Of a stretch of 64,000 bases of DNA, positions 48,561 to 61,514 are shown piece by piece. A program made the translations under genes and the position numbers. How positions within the stretch are numbered: the stretch's first letter is position 1; every line of letters starts with the position of its first letter. This stretch comes from Serinus canaria. Taxonomy: Eukaryota; Chordata; Aves; Passeriformes; Fringillidae. The stretch is from positions 103,720,179 through 103,784,178 of the forward strand of contig NC_066316.1 of NCBI RefSeq assembly GCF_022539315.1, written 5' to 3'. Under the pieces are notes generated by a model. It worked only from the letters and a program-made list of their open reading frames with translations. It had not been told where the DNA came from and made no database searches.

Positions 48561-51500
48561 GAGGCACAATGTTGACAGTAGCTCCACACCAGCTCAAGCC
48601 ATGTCTGCTGTGATCATGACTTTCTGGTTGCAGACACAGAGTTCCCATCACAGGAGTTTCCAGTCTCAACAAAGTCACAGAGGAAAGGCCAAGACCCAAG
48701 TTCTGGCTGCAAATCCTGGGGCTGATGTTTTTCTATCTTCTATCTAAGTTTAGCTCTGTGACCTCCCCTGCCAAGTGCAACCCATCAGGAGGGGCTGGTG
48801 TGTACATTGAGCTGTGTGGGATCTGCCTGACAGTCAGCAGACAGAGCTGTATTCCCCAGGGATGGCAGAGGGGTTGGAGCTCTTGGAGCCTTGTCCCACC
48901 ACCCCACTAATCACTGCAGATGCTAAAGCACAGCAACACTTAAAGCCAGGAGGGGAGGCTGCATTTAATCTAAATCATGATGCCTGCTCCATCTGGATTA
49001 GGAACTGTAAAATCCCTCTCTGGTTATTACACAGAAAAAGACCCTTCTAGAATTTGGTTTATTTTCAAAAAGAAGTAAAAAATGAGAGAAACTAAATTGC
49101 TCTCCCATGTCCCTGCACCTGACCCCCATGAGCAGAACAGATCCATGAAACCTTCCTGCATTTTCCTAGCTCTCATCTGAAGAACTTCTTGTGTTGGCTA
49201 TTTTTCTTTAATACAAATAATTAAAAAAAATCTGGATTCTTCTTTAAACAAATATTAAATGAAGTAAAAAGCTGAAAATTACCAGGCTTGCTACCCTGCT
49301 GCAGGTATATGAGTAGTTAGTCTTGTATAAAAGGAGCAGATGTTGCTTTTTTCCAAATGGCTCTGCCTGTGCTCAGGGTGCAAATACAACATTGTGAAGT
49401 GATGGTGACAGGGAGGTGATACCAGTGGGTCTGTACATGTGCATGGCAGTTAAATACCTGCTTAAATGCTCCAGCAGCCTGCAATCCCAGCTGACAGGTG
49501 AATGAATTGGAATAGAAGAAAATGTAGACTGTTTTTCCAAAGAAGGGGAGCTTTAGTCTTCATCCTTCCCTTACCAGCCTAAAAGGATGTCATTGTCTCA
49601 GAAGACAAGCAAACCATATTCCAGATGTCCAGAGTATTTGAAAAAGGATGTTTATTAATGACCTGGGGCCTGAAGATAAACAGGCTGCACAAAAATAACC
49701 CCTGAGATACAATGGTGGACTTAACCTCTGCATGCCAGAGGTCTGGCTAGCCCGGGGAGGGGGCAGACAGGGCTGCACAGGCAGCTTCAGGCACAGCTCA
49801 GAGCTTCTGCTCACAGGTAGTAACCAATGCAGCACTGCAGAGGGTGAATACAGATCTGCTGGAGAAGTGTCTTCTCCTATTGTCTGCTTACATGATCAAT
49901 TATAACCAGAGAAAATCCTGCCCTCATTGCTCATGTCAAAAAGAGCAGCCAATCCATCTTCCTGTAGCAAACACTGCCACGAGAACAAAGGGAGGTTTTA
50001 CCAGTCCTTCCTTTTGGACACACATAATTTATAAACCCACAGCAATATTTTTGCCAGAACAACATCCATGCAAAAGCAACAACCACAATAAAAGAAATCC
50101 TCTTCACTCAGCTTTGCATGCCCCCACCTAGCACAGAAAAGCTGCCAGCTCGAGATCAATAATGCATGTTCTGAGCAGGGTGAGCTCCACCTTCCCCCTT
50201 CTGCACATGCCTATTCCCACAGGGAAAGGCCCAGAGACTCAGATTCCTCTTCTGAACTGCATTGCACACCCTGAAACTCAGTGAGTCTGGGCTCTGTGAT
50301 AACTGTAGAGGAGAGATACTCGTGTCAGGGACACGCTGAAAAATGGCCTTCCTGCCAGCCCAGATGAAGCACTGTCAGCTCCAGCTGATTACACTTATCA
50401 CAGGTCTGTGCAGGGAAAGCTCAGCTCCATCCACCTGCCCTTTGGGGTGGATTTACCCCACCTGTTCTATGGCTCAGTTGGTACCCAGTGTGAAGGGACA
50501 GAGCAGCAAATTGCCTCTATTTAAAAATTTTCTTCTGCCTTAAGAAAGCTTATGTAAATAAATACATAAACTAACATATAATCTATAAACCAAATAATGA
50601 AATATAAAATTAGGATATATAACTTGAAAATAAAACCACTTATATGGATAAATAAAGCTTAAAGAAACTCACAACGACAAAGGTGTGGGTTTATATTAGC
50701 TAGGTCTCCCTCCACTGAGAGGTGCCTGGCTTTAGTCAAAGTCTGCACTGCTCTGGAATATGTGCAAGGCACTCTGATGGATGCAGGTTCAGGAGTGGAG
50801 ACAAACCCCTTCTACCACTTCTGAGGAGCTCCCATCCTATCCAAGCTACTTCCTGTATCTCCCTCGTCCCAGCCCATTTCTCCTTTTACCTCAGTCTCAA
50901 CAGCTCTGATCCTCATTTGTTCTGTTTTCCTACACTGGCCTCTGACATCTCCCTTCCCTAGCCATTACTCACACTCAGCACTGATATTTTGGATTTCTGG
51001 ATCAGGGCTGGCGAGACTTCTTGCTTGACCTTGCCTAAGCCATTGAATTTCTTTGTATCAGTTTGTAAGCTGCAAAACTGAGCCATAATTCCTGAGTCAA
51101 ACTCTGCATCGTCTACTGAGGCTTCAGGGGAGATCCTTAAATCCCTCTGGTATGTGACTCAAGAACTGAGTATCCAAATAATGTGGAAGACTTGGGCCAA
51201 AGCTCTTTTGAGACCATGTGATTTCTTACAACACAGAGGTGTACAAAGCTTTGAGGTGTGTATAAAGCTTTGTGAACCTTGGTTTTAGCTGAGACCTATG
51301 CTGAGCAGTGATAATGTTTGTGCAAACCAGGAATCCCATGAAGATGTGTCAAAAATCCATCCTGCCCACCCACAAGGAGCTTCTCTAGCTTATTCTCAGC
51401 TTCTCCTGGTAGAAAATGGTTAAGTTGACCTTTATGTTCCAGACACAATGAGATCAGGATTTAAGACTTTTCAATAAAAGAAAACAAAGATCAGGTAAAA

Positions 51501-53558
51501 ATAAAATAAACCAATGAAAATGCCTGGTACATGGCAAAGTACAATGGAATGGCCCCCTTGTGAAAACTGCATATTTGACCTCTTCAGAAAGGTATGAAGA
51601 ATACTTCCCTGACTCATCAACTCTTTAGCTCATTTACCTGCTGTGTGCAGTCTTCCCAGGCTAACTGGAGTCAGCTGGAATTCAGCTGCATTTGCAAAGC
51701 TGGTGCTGACAACTAACCTAATAACTCATCATTTCTGCCAGTGCCTTTATCTCATCCAGGAGAAACAATTTCACATTTGGCTGGAGTGAGGGCCTGTTGA
51801 TTCAGGAGGGCCCAGTCTCCCCAGGCTGTTTGTGCACTGCTGGCTGAAGGTCCCCTGAGCAAACATGCCACAGTGTCTGCAGTCTGTGTGCTGTTTACCC
51901 AGCCCATTCTAGGGTTCTCCCCAGAGGAAGCCCCAGGCATTATCATCAGTTGACACTAGTTAACTCTTCTGCTTAATGCATTCCCACAAGAGATATTGCA
52001 AACACACATCTATCAGCTGCCATTAAGCTGGAAAATAACTCAGGCCTCCACTACAAGCCATGTCCAGTTGTATTCATGCTTTAATGCAGTTGCTACCTTG
52101 AGGTCAAAAGTTAAAATAAAAATGTCTTGTTAGTATTGTATTTATACTGTTCTTATTGGCAATGAACTGAGCTGGCTGGATCATTGTACTAATCCTTGTA
52201 TTCAGTGAGTGGAAACTCCAAAATATTGACAGAGAGCTGCTATTTAATCTCCAGGAATGCTTTTTGTTCTAAACCAGAGGCGTCTAAGACATTACAAATG
52301 ACACCAAGAGGCCTCAAGTTTATCACAGTATCCCATTGTTTGGAAGAGAGAAGATCCAAAATGGAACAGCTTGAAAATTTTTCAACTCCCATTTTTCAAC
52401 CATTGCACATCAGCTTTTTCAAATTGAAGTTTTTAGTGGAAGGACATTAGTTCTGGTGAAATACAGAGTTGTAGCTTCACAGTTGGCTTTGTGTCTGTCA
52501 CTCCTGAATGAATACACTTCACTCAGAAAATTAGAGTTTGGTTTCAGGTCTCTGCTTCTGTTATTCAGAGCAAAGATTACTCTGGAAATGCCATGGTTCA
52601 AGCAAGTGTTTCACTAAATATTGCTGCAGTCTATTTTGATCAGTCTTTTTCTTTTAAAATCTCAAAAAAAGTATCACAAAACTGGAAATGATCCTTTTCT
52701 CCATACACCTACCCTCCAAATGGACATCAGATGAGGGAAGGGATTCCCCTTTCTGTCTGGGGTGTCCACAAGTTCCCACTGCCCTGTGAGGTGGCTCAGC
52801 AGGCTCCTCTCACAGGGCTGTCTCCTGCCTGGCCTAAATACTGAATCAGCAGAGGAGCAGTCTGGAGTGAGTCCATCCTGTCAGCAGGGAAATCAGGTGG
52901 TTGGTTCTTCAGGGGCTACCCACATCACTCCCCACTTTGAGCCACCAAGCAGTCACCAAGTGAGAGCTACCCTTTCCTTGCTGTCAGAACTTGGGTGAGG
53001 TACCTCTGCATGGAAGAGGTTGAGGCAGCACCATCTTTCCCAACTTCACCAGCAACATGCACTGACGGGATACACTCTTCTAATAATACTGTGGCAAAAC
53101 CAGTGTTTGGGGGGATGCTGATCCAGGGCTGAGGTGTCAAGAGGGAGCAGTGCTGGGACAAATCTTGCTGTGCCATCTTTAAGAAACACTCAAGCACCTG
53201 ACTGAGAGCCCAAGCTCCACCTGGCTGAGGGAAGCCCCAGACCCATGACTACTCTGTCCCTGTCTCTGCTGAAAAAAGCTGGAGAAATTAAAATTGGGAG
53301 ATTTTAGGTTCCTTATGGCCTTCCATTTTCCCCTCTCATACTCAGTGTTTTGTGAAACCGAGTATTGTTGTTTTGAGGAGCCTGTAAATCTGCCACTGGG
53401 GAGCTGGTTGTCCTTGGAAACAGATTGCAATCTCAACATGTTTCCAAATGAACAAGAAATATCTGGAGATTGAACTGAATTTGTGGGACAGAAAGAAAAG
53501 CCACTAGCCCTGTGCTTTAAAGCTGCCAGGAAAGATTCAGTTTCATGAGGACGTTAAC
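48561..53558. other. No gene seen; AT-rich in parts
   Basis: A TTGTATAAAAGGAGC word at 49323-49337 resembles a TATA box but has no CpG, initiator context or open frame to go with it. 50545-50690 is a very AT-rich patch (TAAATAAATACATAAAC). No named repeat is seen. Confidence 0.5.
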
Positions 53559-53575
53559 AAAAAAAAAAAAAAAAA
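53559..53575. repeat. Poly-A tract (17 A)
   Basis: Uninterrupted A run following ACGTTAAC; no retrogene body is recognised upstream. Confidence 0.95.
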
Positions 53576-54769
53576 CCCAGCCAAGAACACTTTCAACATC
53601 CCCAAAAGAATATGAGCTTCTTTGTAATTAAGTCTTTCCTGGATGCTTATATATGTGCAAAGTGAGAGGGTCCCTGGCATGACAGTAGCAATGCATTTTG
53701 TTTGGCAAAATGCCACTTTCAGTGTATTTCAGCTCATAAGTGATTGTTTTCCCTGCAGGCAGCTTTGAGCCTTGATATAGCAACCTCCAGCACACAGGGG
53801 AAAAAAGCACCTTTCCTCTGAGCAGATTAGCAGCAGTTAGGAAGGGAACACAATGAGCTGGTTGAACAAATTCTTTCAGCTCATGGCTGGTTTCTGAAAC
53901 CTAAACAGTCTTTTGGAAGGGAAGCACAGCAAGGCTGGTTGTGTTTACACTCCCCATTTAAATATACTGACATACTGCCAGGTTTGGAGCTGTGTATCAG
54001 GCGAAGGTCAGTGAAAACTCAAACTCCTTGTGACAGGTTATTTTGTGCTTAAATAAATTCAGATAAATCATACAATGAGTTTATCTGCAGCTTTCAAAAG
54101 ACTGACGTGCACCATAGCAAGGCTGCAGGCTGTTGGCCAGCTGGTGTAGGCAGTGGCCAGCATGGCCCTGGACACATCTGTCTTATTGGAGCACAAATAC
54201 CTGGAATGAGTATCTTCCCCAAAGAGAGGAAGCCTCACAATAGTGATAAATGCTGGAATATTGATGGTATAATTTACATTTATAACATAAGGCCTGCTAG
54301 TGCTTCCAAGTTATGTCTCAAGTAGCCCAAATTTGACCATATTTTCTCAGATTGTTTTCTGTCAGTGGCTGGTGGAGCCTGCAGAGGAAACTTCTACTCA
54401 GCCTCTGTGGATGGAGATGAGACCCTCTCAGCCCCAGCATCCTGTGCCTGCTCCTTCTGGTCTCCAAGGCACTCTTTCTTTTCAAAGCCCATGCACAGAT
54501 CTTGGCTGCACAGCTCAGTCGTTTTCATGCTTTTTGTTCAAAAAATGGAAGGACTCAATGTGTTAAACCTGCTCCCTGATAGTTGTCCACTTTCAGTAGC
54601 ACTAAATTGTCAAGTGTTCATTTTAGAGCTGTTCATGCTTTGGCCAACAACCAGAGCCCCTCTCCCCCAAAACCAGACAGGCAAGGAGCACAGCAGGTTT
54701 ACAAGGAATTTGTTAAATGATGGTTCTGCATTATCAGTTTTATTAATTGAGATGAGTACTCCAGTGTAG

Positions 54770-55310
54770 CAAATTATAACATTAATTATTCATCCTTTAA
54801 TTCTCTCCTCCCTGCTTCTTTCATTTCGACCTGTTTCTTTCTTTGTCTCCTCAATTGCTTCAAGACCAGCAGCATAATCTTCTCCCTGTTTTGCAATCCT
54901 TTGTAATTACAGTTTGGCCAGCGTGACCCCATGAAAATCCTTGCATTGTGAGCAAAAGGAGTCAGGGTTGCATATTAGGCAGAGAGAAAATCTTCATTTA
55001 TTTGTGTCTCAAGAAAGACACTCATCAGAATATAGGCAGATATCAAAACTGTTATTTATCAGACCTGAACTTCTATTCAAGGGAATAACGATGATAAAGC
55101 AGTAGGAGGAAAGTGGAGAAAAGCCTTGCAGGATTCACACAGCATTTGTCTCAGTAGAAAACAATGAGTTGTGATGTTCAGCCTGATCATCTTTAATTTC
55201 TCCTCATTGATTTATCAGAATTCATTTATACTTTCATTAATCAGGAATAAGCTGCTGGTCTACAATTACATGACAGGATGATTATTTCTCCTGGGAATCA
55301 AAGACTGCAT
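54770..55310. promoter_or_regulatory. AT-rich candidate regulatory stretch
   Basis: Contains ACATTAATTATTCATCC (54780), TTTGTAATTACAG (54901) and ATTGATTTATCAGAATTC (55206), the last with TGATTTAT, a PBX-HOX type composite word. CATTAATCAGG follows near 55236. No coding frame or repeat covers it. The functional reading is inference. Confidence 0.3.
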
Positions 55311-55405
55311 CTGCCTGTGCTGCAGGATAGACCTTGGTAAAATACCTGGGAAGCTGGGCTGGAAGATGAGTTACAATGTCCAGCTGCACTAAATCTGCAT
55401 TTTGA

Positions 55406-55594
55406 GTCATAGAATCACAGAATTGCTAAGTTTGGAAAAGGTCTCTAAGATCATCAAGTTTGACCATCAGCCCAGCATTGCCATCTTCACCAAACCATAT
55501 CCCCAGGTGCTACATCCACACACACACCCACACCCACACCCACAACCCACACACACCCACACCCACACCCACACACCCACACACACCCACCCAC

Positions 55595-55649
<55 letters not shown>

Positions 55650-55850
55650 CCTTTTGAACACTTTCAGGGATGATTTCACCACTATCCTGGACAGCCTGTT
55701 CCAAGACTCAACCATTCCTTCAGTGATGCAATTGTTCCTAATATCTAAACTTTCTTCTGGTGCAACTTGAGTTTGTTTCCCCTCATCCTGTCAAACTTGT
55801 GCCTTTGGTTGGGACACAAGTTTTCCCATGCAGAGAGGGAAGCTGAGGCA
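55406..55850 (-). mobile_element. CR1 LINE fragment split by an internal CA expansion
   Basis: The plus strand begins GTCATAGAATCACAGAATTGC, the octamer tail of CR1 in reverse, then TAAGTTTGGAAAAGGTCTCTAAGATCATC and CACCAAACCATATCCCCAGGTGC. After a 131-bp CA-rich block the CR1 sequence resumes exactly where expected: CTTTTGAACACTTTCAGGGATGATTTCACC, CAGCCTGTTCCAAGACTCAACCA, ATTGTTCCTAATATC. The right boundary is approximate. Confidence 0.93.
55516..55647. repeat. CA / CACCCA microsatellite inside CR1
   Basis: An impure left part mixes CACACC, CACCCA and CACA units; the right part (about 55604-55647) is a pure (CA)22 run. It sits where intact CR1 copies have a short CCACA-type word before TTTTTTGAACAC, so it probably grew from that seed. 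Confidence 0.95.
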
Positions 55851-56529
55851 GGAGATCAGCACACACACCTCCCTGGGCATTGGTGCCTCCTGGGGAGCAT
55901 GTCCCACTCTTCTGCAAATGCCAACATTGGCAAAGCAACTGCATTCCTCAAACCCACCTGCTTTTCCAGGCACTGGCAGGGGTAGTTGCAATGAAAGCTG
56001 TCTCTCTTTGGAGGACATACTTTGGTGTGGGTGGGTGTAGTTGGATTTTCTCCATCCCATGTAATTCTCATCTGGTTAATCCAGGTTAAGGCGTGTGCTG
56101 CTCAACACCAGGAAATGAGCTGGGGAAAGGAGGGCCCAACCTCCTGGGAAAGGTGTGACAAAACACATCCTTCTCCTTGGACTGACTCAGAAAAAGGTCC
56201 TGAAGTTAGCTGTGGGATTGAAGAGGGTTGACCAGACAGTCCTGATCTTACCCAGGAGCAGTCAGGTTTGCTCAGAGGCAGCCAGATTTCCAGGGGGGAA
56301 AACAGCCATCTGATGGCTGTTTCATCTGTTGGCACTTAAATCTGAGATCCATGTCCACTGGCATTTCCCACTGGGACAAAGAAACCATTCCAGAACAGTT
56401 AGGGCTTTTTACCCATGTTGACGTTTTGTACCAGTAGAGTCAGGAAGCTGAGAGGGAATGTCTTTCTGAGGACACACCAGGCCCTATCATGAGGTTTTTA
56501 TTGACATAGCACTGTCCCTTTAAGTCAAG
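55851..56529. other. No gene seen
   Basis: Unique sequence with overlapping short frames on both strands; no named feature. Confidence 0.5.
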
Positions 56530-56960
56530 CCTGTTTCAGTTCACAGTGTTAATAACAAATTACATTTATGTTTAAAACCACACCAGTATGTAATTACTCC
56601 ATCATCCCTTGTGGATAAGTCCTCCTCACGACTTTTTATGAGCCATCCATAAATACTAAATGATTTATCCAAGTACGACCGTGTTGTAAACTTGGTCACA
56701 TGGAACTGTTGATGAGGGACATCCATAAATTTTAATTATGCCATTGATTCTTGCTAAAATATTAACTTGAAGCTGGCTATAGGATACTCCAGGCACTTGA
56801 AATCAAGTGAAATTATAAAATGTCCTGTACTTAAAGATGTGCAGCATGTACTTTTCAGGTAGTGACCTACAGGAAAACCTTTCATTGCCTGCTATAAAGA
56901 TAACCCCTTGTATTAGGATTTAATGCAAGCAGTTATAAAAATCAGAGCCAAAAAGGATCT
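56530..56960. promoter_or_regulatory. AT-rich candidate enhancer with repeated CATCCATAAA
   Basis: Homeodomain palindrome GTAATTAC at 56590-56597, and two direct copies of CATCCATAAA (56644-56653 and 56720-56729) 76 bp apart, each containing CCATAAA, the reverse of a TTTATGG CDX/posterior-HOX type word. CTATAAAGATAACC near 56892 has a GATA core. It retains CpGs at 56629, 56675 and 56679. No repeat or open frame explains it. Confidence 0.35.
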
Positions 56961-58799
56961 ATTAATTCACCTCCTGATTCTCTGCCAGCATAAGTTTGTT
57001 CCAAAAAAAATGTATTATTGAGTGTTATTGGTATAGCAAAGCTTTCAAAAGGGCCAGCTAATGGGAATTCCGTAACTCTTTTTGGATGTTGTCCCCCAGG
57101 CTAACAGACCTTGGCTTTGGAAAAAGCAGCTCATACATTTAATCTGCAGCTTCTCTTTTCCAGTTTCACCTCACTGCTTCCAGTTGTACCTGCTTGAATC
57201 AGCTTGAATTCTGGCTCTCCAGCCCTGGTGTTGCACAACCTCTAACACAGAGCCTTTCTGCTGCTCTCTGAAGAGCCTGGGTGCTTGGATCAATTTTTCC
57301 AGGCAGGCTCAAGGATCCAGATACAGCTATAAAGGAGAAAAACAGGAACAGACCAGAAGATTCAGCCATATAACTTTTCACTTCTTTTTTGTGGGAGTCA
57401 TGTAGTTGCTGCCCAAAATTAACTTTGAAAACCTCACCCGTCTGGTTCTTTGTCTCATGCCTAAGTGGACATCCCTCCCAGCCTCCAGCTTGATTTTCCT
57501 AAGGTTTTTAAGTTTTAATAATTCTAAAGTTTCAATATTTCTTTAACATCACTATCAATAAAATGACTAGGCCAACTTCCACAACTTCCACATTACTGAG
57601 TTTTGGCTCCTAATGTATTACTCAGTGTGCATAAGTACTTGTATGCACAGACATATATCTGCACAAATCTATGCTGGCACAAACCCATGGGGTTGGTCTC
57701 ATCTGCATCTACAAGCATCTTAAATTTCTTTGGACTAACATTTTAGGGGGCTGGGGTCTGTTCAATTCCACAAAATGAATGGTTTTTGTCATCTGCAGAG
57801 TGTAGCAGACATTCAGCAGGCTGAAAAGCTAAAACACTGGAGTGGTGATGTATCTGCCTCTTATGGCAAATCCCCACAAAGCCAGACTGGCCTGGAAGCA
57901 GATCATCTTCACTTCTTGTGTCATTACTCCCCATTTAATGCCAGTCTCTCCCCAACTGTAGGCTGGTTTGGAAGAGCCATGGATCTTCCTTCCTGTTAGT
58001 GAAGGAAAGAGATTGCTTGGAAGAACCCACAGAGGTGATGAGCAGCACCCAAATGCTGACTCAGGTCTCACCTGGTCCAGATGAAAAAGCCTTGTATTTC
58101 AGCACAGATGACTCAGTTACTTTGGAAAGCAGCAGAATAGCCATCAAGAGCTAACACTTCTAAAAAATGAGGATTTTTTAATGGCTCTTGGGCTCACCTC
58201 CCTGCATCTAAACAGTCATACTTTAAGTTGCAGATTAGTGTTCCTCTACCAACTGTGAGAGGAGTCATGTGGATCGTGTGAAATAATCTCCAGGGGTAGT
58301 TCAAAGCAGCCTGAGCTCACAGAGTTGAACTCACTCATCTGAACACAAAGTAATTTATGAGGTAGTAAAAACAAGGTCATAAGCTGTCATTTCCACTTTC
58401 TGTCTCACAGGACCATCTGAGTCTGGTCACTGAGGAGCTTGGTGCACCCCAGGCAGCTGGGCAGGCAGGCAGCCATGGCTCAGGGGTGATGGGCACCTCT
58501 GCCCTCTGATACAGCAATATGAGCACAGAGGTAAGAGCCACAGTGAGCAACAAGGCAGAAAATGGAATTGGGTGCTCCTGAAGATTTATTGGGTGTGACA
58601 TGTCCATGAAATGCAGTTATATTAATCTTGCTATGGACTATAACAGCACATCCCTGCTCTTGGGAGATTCCAACACTGCAGTAAAACATCACAGATGTAA
58701 TTCTGATCTGTTTAGGCTTGCATTCCTGAGTTTCACCTCAAGGCCTTGATATTGCACCTGCACTGATTTCCAGCAAGCAGGGGAGATGCACTGCAAACA
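56961..58799. other. No gene seen
   Basis: Unique, moderately AT-rich sequence. Frames are short; no repeat is recognised. Confidence 0.5.
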
Positions 58800-58960
58800 T
58801 GAGCTGTTTGAATAAGTCCTCAGCAGCTCCAGCTTTAATGACTTATTCATGAAAATAAATTGGCAGATGACAGGCCGCCATCTCTGGAACAGAAAGGTTG
58901 CAGCTTTAATTAAACTTTTTAATTTGCATGGCCATCCCCTCCCACCCAGAGCAGACACTG
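58800..58960. promoter_or_regulatory. Candidate element with YY1-like and POU-like words
   Basis: GCCGCCATCT at 58874-58883 is a good YY1-type core with a retained CpG. It is followed by CTTTAATTAAAC, TTTTTAATTTGCATGG (58903-58932) and preceded by CTTTAATGACTTATTCATG. No coding frame is present. Inference from motifs. Confidence 0.25.
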
Positions 58961-60353
58961 GATAAACATAGAATGTCCTTCTTATGAACAGACATGGAGC
59001 CATTTCAGAAAATCAATGGCAATGATTAAGAGAGCTTTCATCCCTTGCTCCTACCCACATTTTGCTTTCCACACCAAGTGTATTGACTAAATGTCTCCTC
59101 CTAGAAGGTTATGTGTACAGGCTTTCAGCAGACAGCAGCAGCAAAATTTCTTGTTAGAGGCAGGCAATATTGCTCAAATTCCTAGCTAGCACCTTCCTTT
59201 GCTTTTGCAGTACAAATTCTGTGGGGTCTGGGTACTGTATGAGCCTGGCAAGGGATATGCTGTCCTCAGAGATCTTCTGATTCCTAGGACAGATTAAAAG
59301 TGGTCAGGGATGAAGTGAATTTTGCCTGCATGGGGAGCTGAGCAGTAGGAGAGGGCATATGGCTCCTGGTTGAGGACAGAAGCCCCATCTTAGAGTCTCC
59401 TTTCACTATCCTGTAAGCAGAAAACTCCCTCCTCTGAGAGCTCAGGCCAGCCCCTGTACCATCCCACAGCTCAGCCAATATGGCATTCAGGAGGCTGTTG
59501 CTGTGGTGTCTGAAATGCAGCTGTAAGAACACCACATCGAAATGTGTAAAACTCTTGAGAACTGATGGGCTTGTTGGCCCAGCCTTACCCATCCACTCCA
59601 GCTACTCTGCAGTTCTGGTGATGTTCAGGTCTGGGCTTGAGTCTCAGTGTGATGCAAAGCAGATGGAGCTCAGTGACAAGTCTGGCTCCCAGATAATCAC
59701 ACTGCTACAGAACAACCTTCTTAAAGAGCTGTTTCCTGTTTTGCTTAAAATCAGCAGCCAATCCAGATTAGGAGCTTTTACCATAAGCAACAGTATTTTG
59801 AACATACTGCAATATTTCTTGAACTTTTTAAAAATATCTTAAGAAGTTTTATTTATTCATCAGAATTTTATAGCTAATTTGTCACATAAATGCTGAGGGA
59901 GAAGCATCACAAGAAGTACTGGTGAAATATGTTCCAGCAGCTCCAGCAAGGGGCAGAACTGGCCTATATCTTGTTTCCTTACATGGATTTGAATCTGTAT
60001 CAGGTCAACCTTCCCCTCCTCTCCTCAGAGCTCCAATGAACACAGAGTGCTGTAGTTGAGTCCATACATGCAAGGCTCAGAGCCTGGGCAGTACTGACAA
60101 CCCAGCCCACCACTGGGCTCCTGCTGGCCAGGTTTGCCCTTCCAGCCCATCTCTGGAGCAGAGACTGCTGGAGTACCTTTCAGCCAACAGCTGAAAAGTG
60201 ACTGATCTTAGACCTCAATAAAAGAAATTTACACTGTGTTGCACATGAAGATTCTGCAGATGAGTGCATGAGCTTCACTGGCATCAGCTGATGGATGGTA
60301 ATTCACTGAGCTGCCACAACTCAGCTATGTGTCCTAGCACTGAGAGGTTGCAC
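58961..60353. other. No gene seen
   Basis: A 120-codon plus-strand frame at 59480-59842 faces a 102-codon minus-strand frame; neither is recognised. TTCAATATTTC-like AT-rich words appear at 59795-59880. Confidence 0.5.
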
Positions 60354-60478
60354 ATATGTATATAAATACATAAATATAAATATAAATGCATAAATATGAA
60401 TATAAATACATAAATATAAATATAAATACATAAATATAAATATAAATATAGATATAAATATATATATGATGCAAATAT
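60354..60478. repeat. AT-rich minisatellite, 20-bp unit
   Basis: The unit TATAAATACATAAATATAAA occurs at 60361, 60401 and 60421, with a variant at 60381 (TATAAATGCATAAATATGAA) and a decayed copy at 60441. It ends about 20 bp before the tail of a minus-strand CR1 copy, so it adjoins that element's 3' end. Confidence 0.92.
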
Positions 60479-60497
60479 ATGTGTGTGGAAGTGTGTA

Positions 60498-60680
60498 TCA
60501 CAAAGTCACTGAGAAGCTGAGGTTGGAAGGGATGTCTGGAGATGATCGAGTCCAAACCCCTGCTCAAGTCAAGGCCAGCTACAGCAGGTGATTCAGGGCC
60601 ATCTCCTGTGAGGTTTAGAATGTCTCCTAAGGCTGAAGCTCCCCAGCTTCTCTGGGCATCCAGCTGTGGTGGCAAAGCAT
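60498..60680 (-). mobile_element. CR1 LINE fragment, minus strand
   Basis: The plus strand reads ATCACAAAGTCACTGAGAAG, then TGAGGTTGGAAGGGATGTCTGG, then CGAGTCCAAACCCCTGCTCAAG and CTTCTCTGGGCATCCAG, reverse-complement CR1 blocks in order. A 190-codon minus-strand frame across it is repeat-derived. Confidence 0.88.
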
Positions 60681-61514
60681 GAAGCCAGGGATTTAATGCA
60701 AGCTCCACGGCCTCTGCAACCCATTCCACCACTGTGGATGGCCAGGAAAATGTGCTGCCTCTCTGCTGTGCTCCAGTGAAAAGGGCAACTTTTGTGGTGC
60801 AAGTACACTGCTGAAGAAATCTGCACATATATGAAGATAAATGCAAGTTCTGACCTCCAAAGCTATCAAAGTATTTAGGAGTCTTTGTGCTTTTGAAATG
60901 CATCATGCCTAAAAGACCTTCATAGCTGTGGGCACTATTTGTAAGGCTCCAATCATTGTAGCCTAAATGTCCTATGTTCTTAAGAACATTTTGCCTTATA
61001 GTTGCCCAGGATATAGAAAAAGGGTTTTAAACTATTTGTCCCTGTCAGAGACACATCAGTGACAAGGACAGCAACTTGCTTCACCTGAACCCCAGACCTG
61101 GAACCTCAGTTTGCCTTCCCTTGGTTCATCCGTTCCAGTAGCACATTACAAATTGGCAGCTTTAGAGAAAGGGAAATTGGCACATGCACAGGGCTTCAAA
61201 CTGCAAATATTAGAAATGGATTCAAGCTCTTGGATCTAAATAACCCTGGATCTCTATGCAAACTTTGCAGCTGATGCCTAAGAAGTGGGAAGGATTTGTA
61301 AATTGTGTCTCAGGAGACATCTCAGAGCTACTGATACTCTTAGTGGAGGATTGGAATTGCGCTGCTGATTTTGTCATCAGGTCATGACTAAATAAGAGAT
61401 AAAAACTAAACTGTGCAAAGTTATGACTATTGCATGTGGGGGCTGAATGACTTGGCCAAAAGGCAAGTGTCCAAAGGAGCACTGAAACAGAGCAGCTGCT
61501 GTACTGCTGCCTTT
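60681..61514. other. No gene seen
   Basis: Unique sequence with no recognised feature. Confidence 0.5.

Noticed and set aside
49323..49337. TATA-like TTGTATAAAAGGAGC
   Set aside because: No CpG cluster, initiator or downstream open frame; no LTR landmarks around it.
58036..58100. GTGATGA ... CTGA words resembling C/D-box snoRNA
   Set aside because: The spacing is wrong, there is no terminal stem, and the second box pair is incomplete.
60334..60906. 190-codon minus-strand frame
   Set aside because: It runs through a CR1 fragment and the adjoining AT minisatellite; the Tyr-Ile run comes from TATA repeats.
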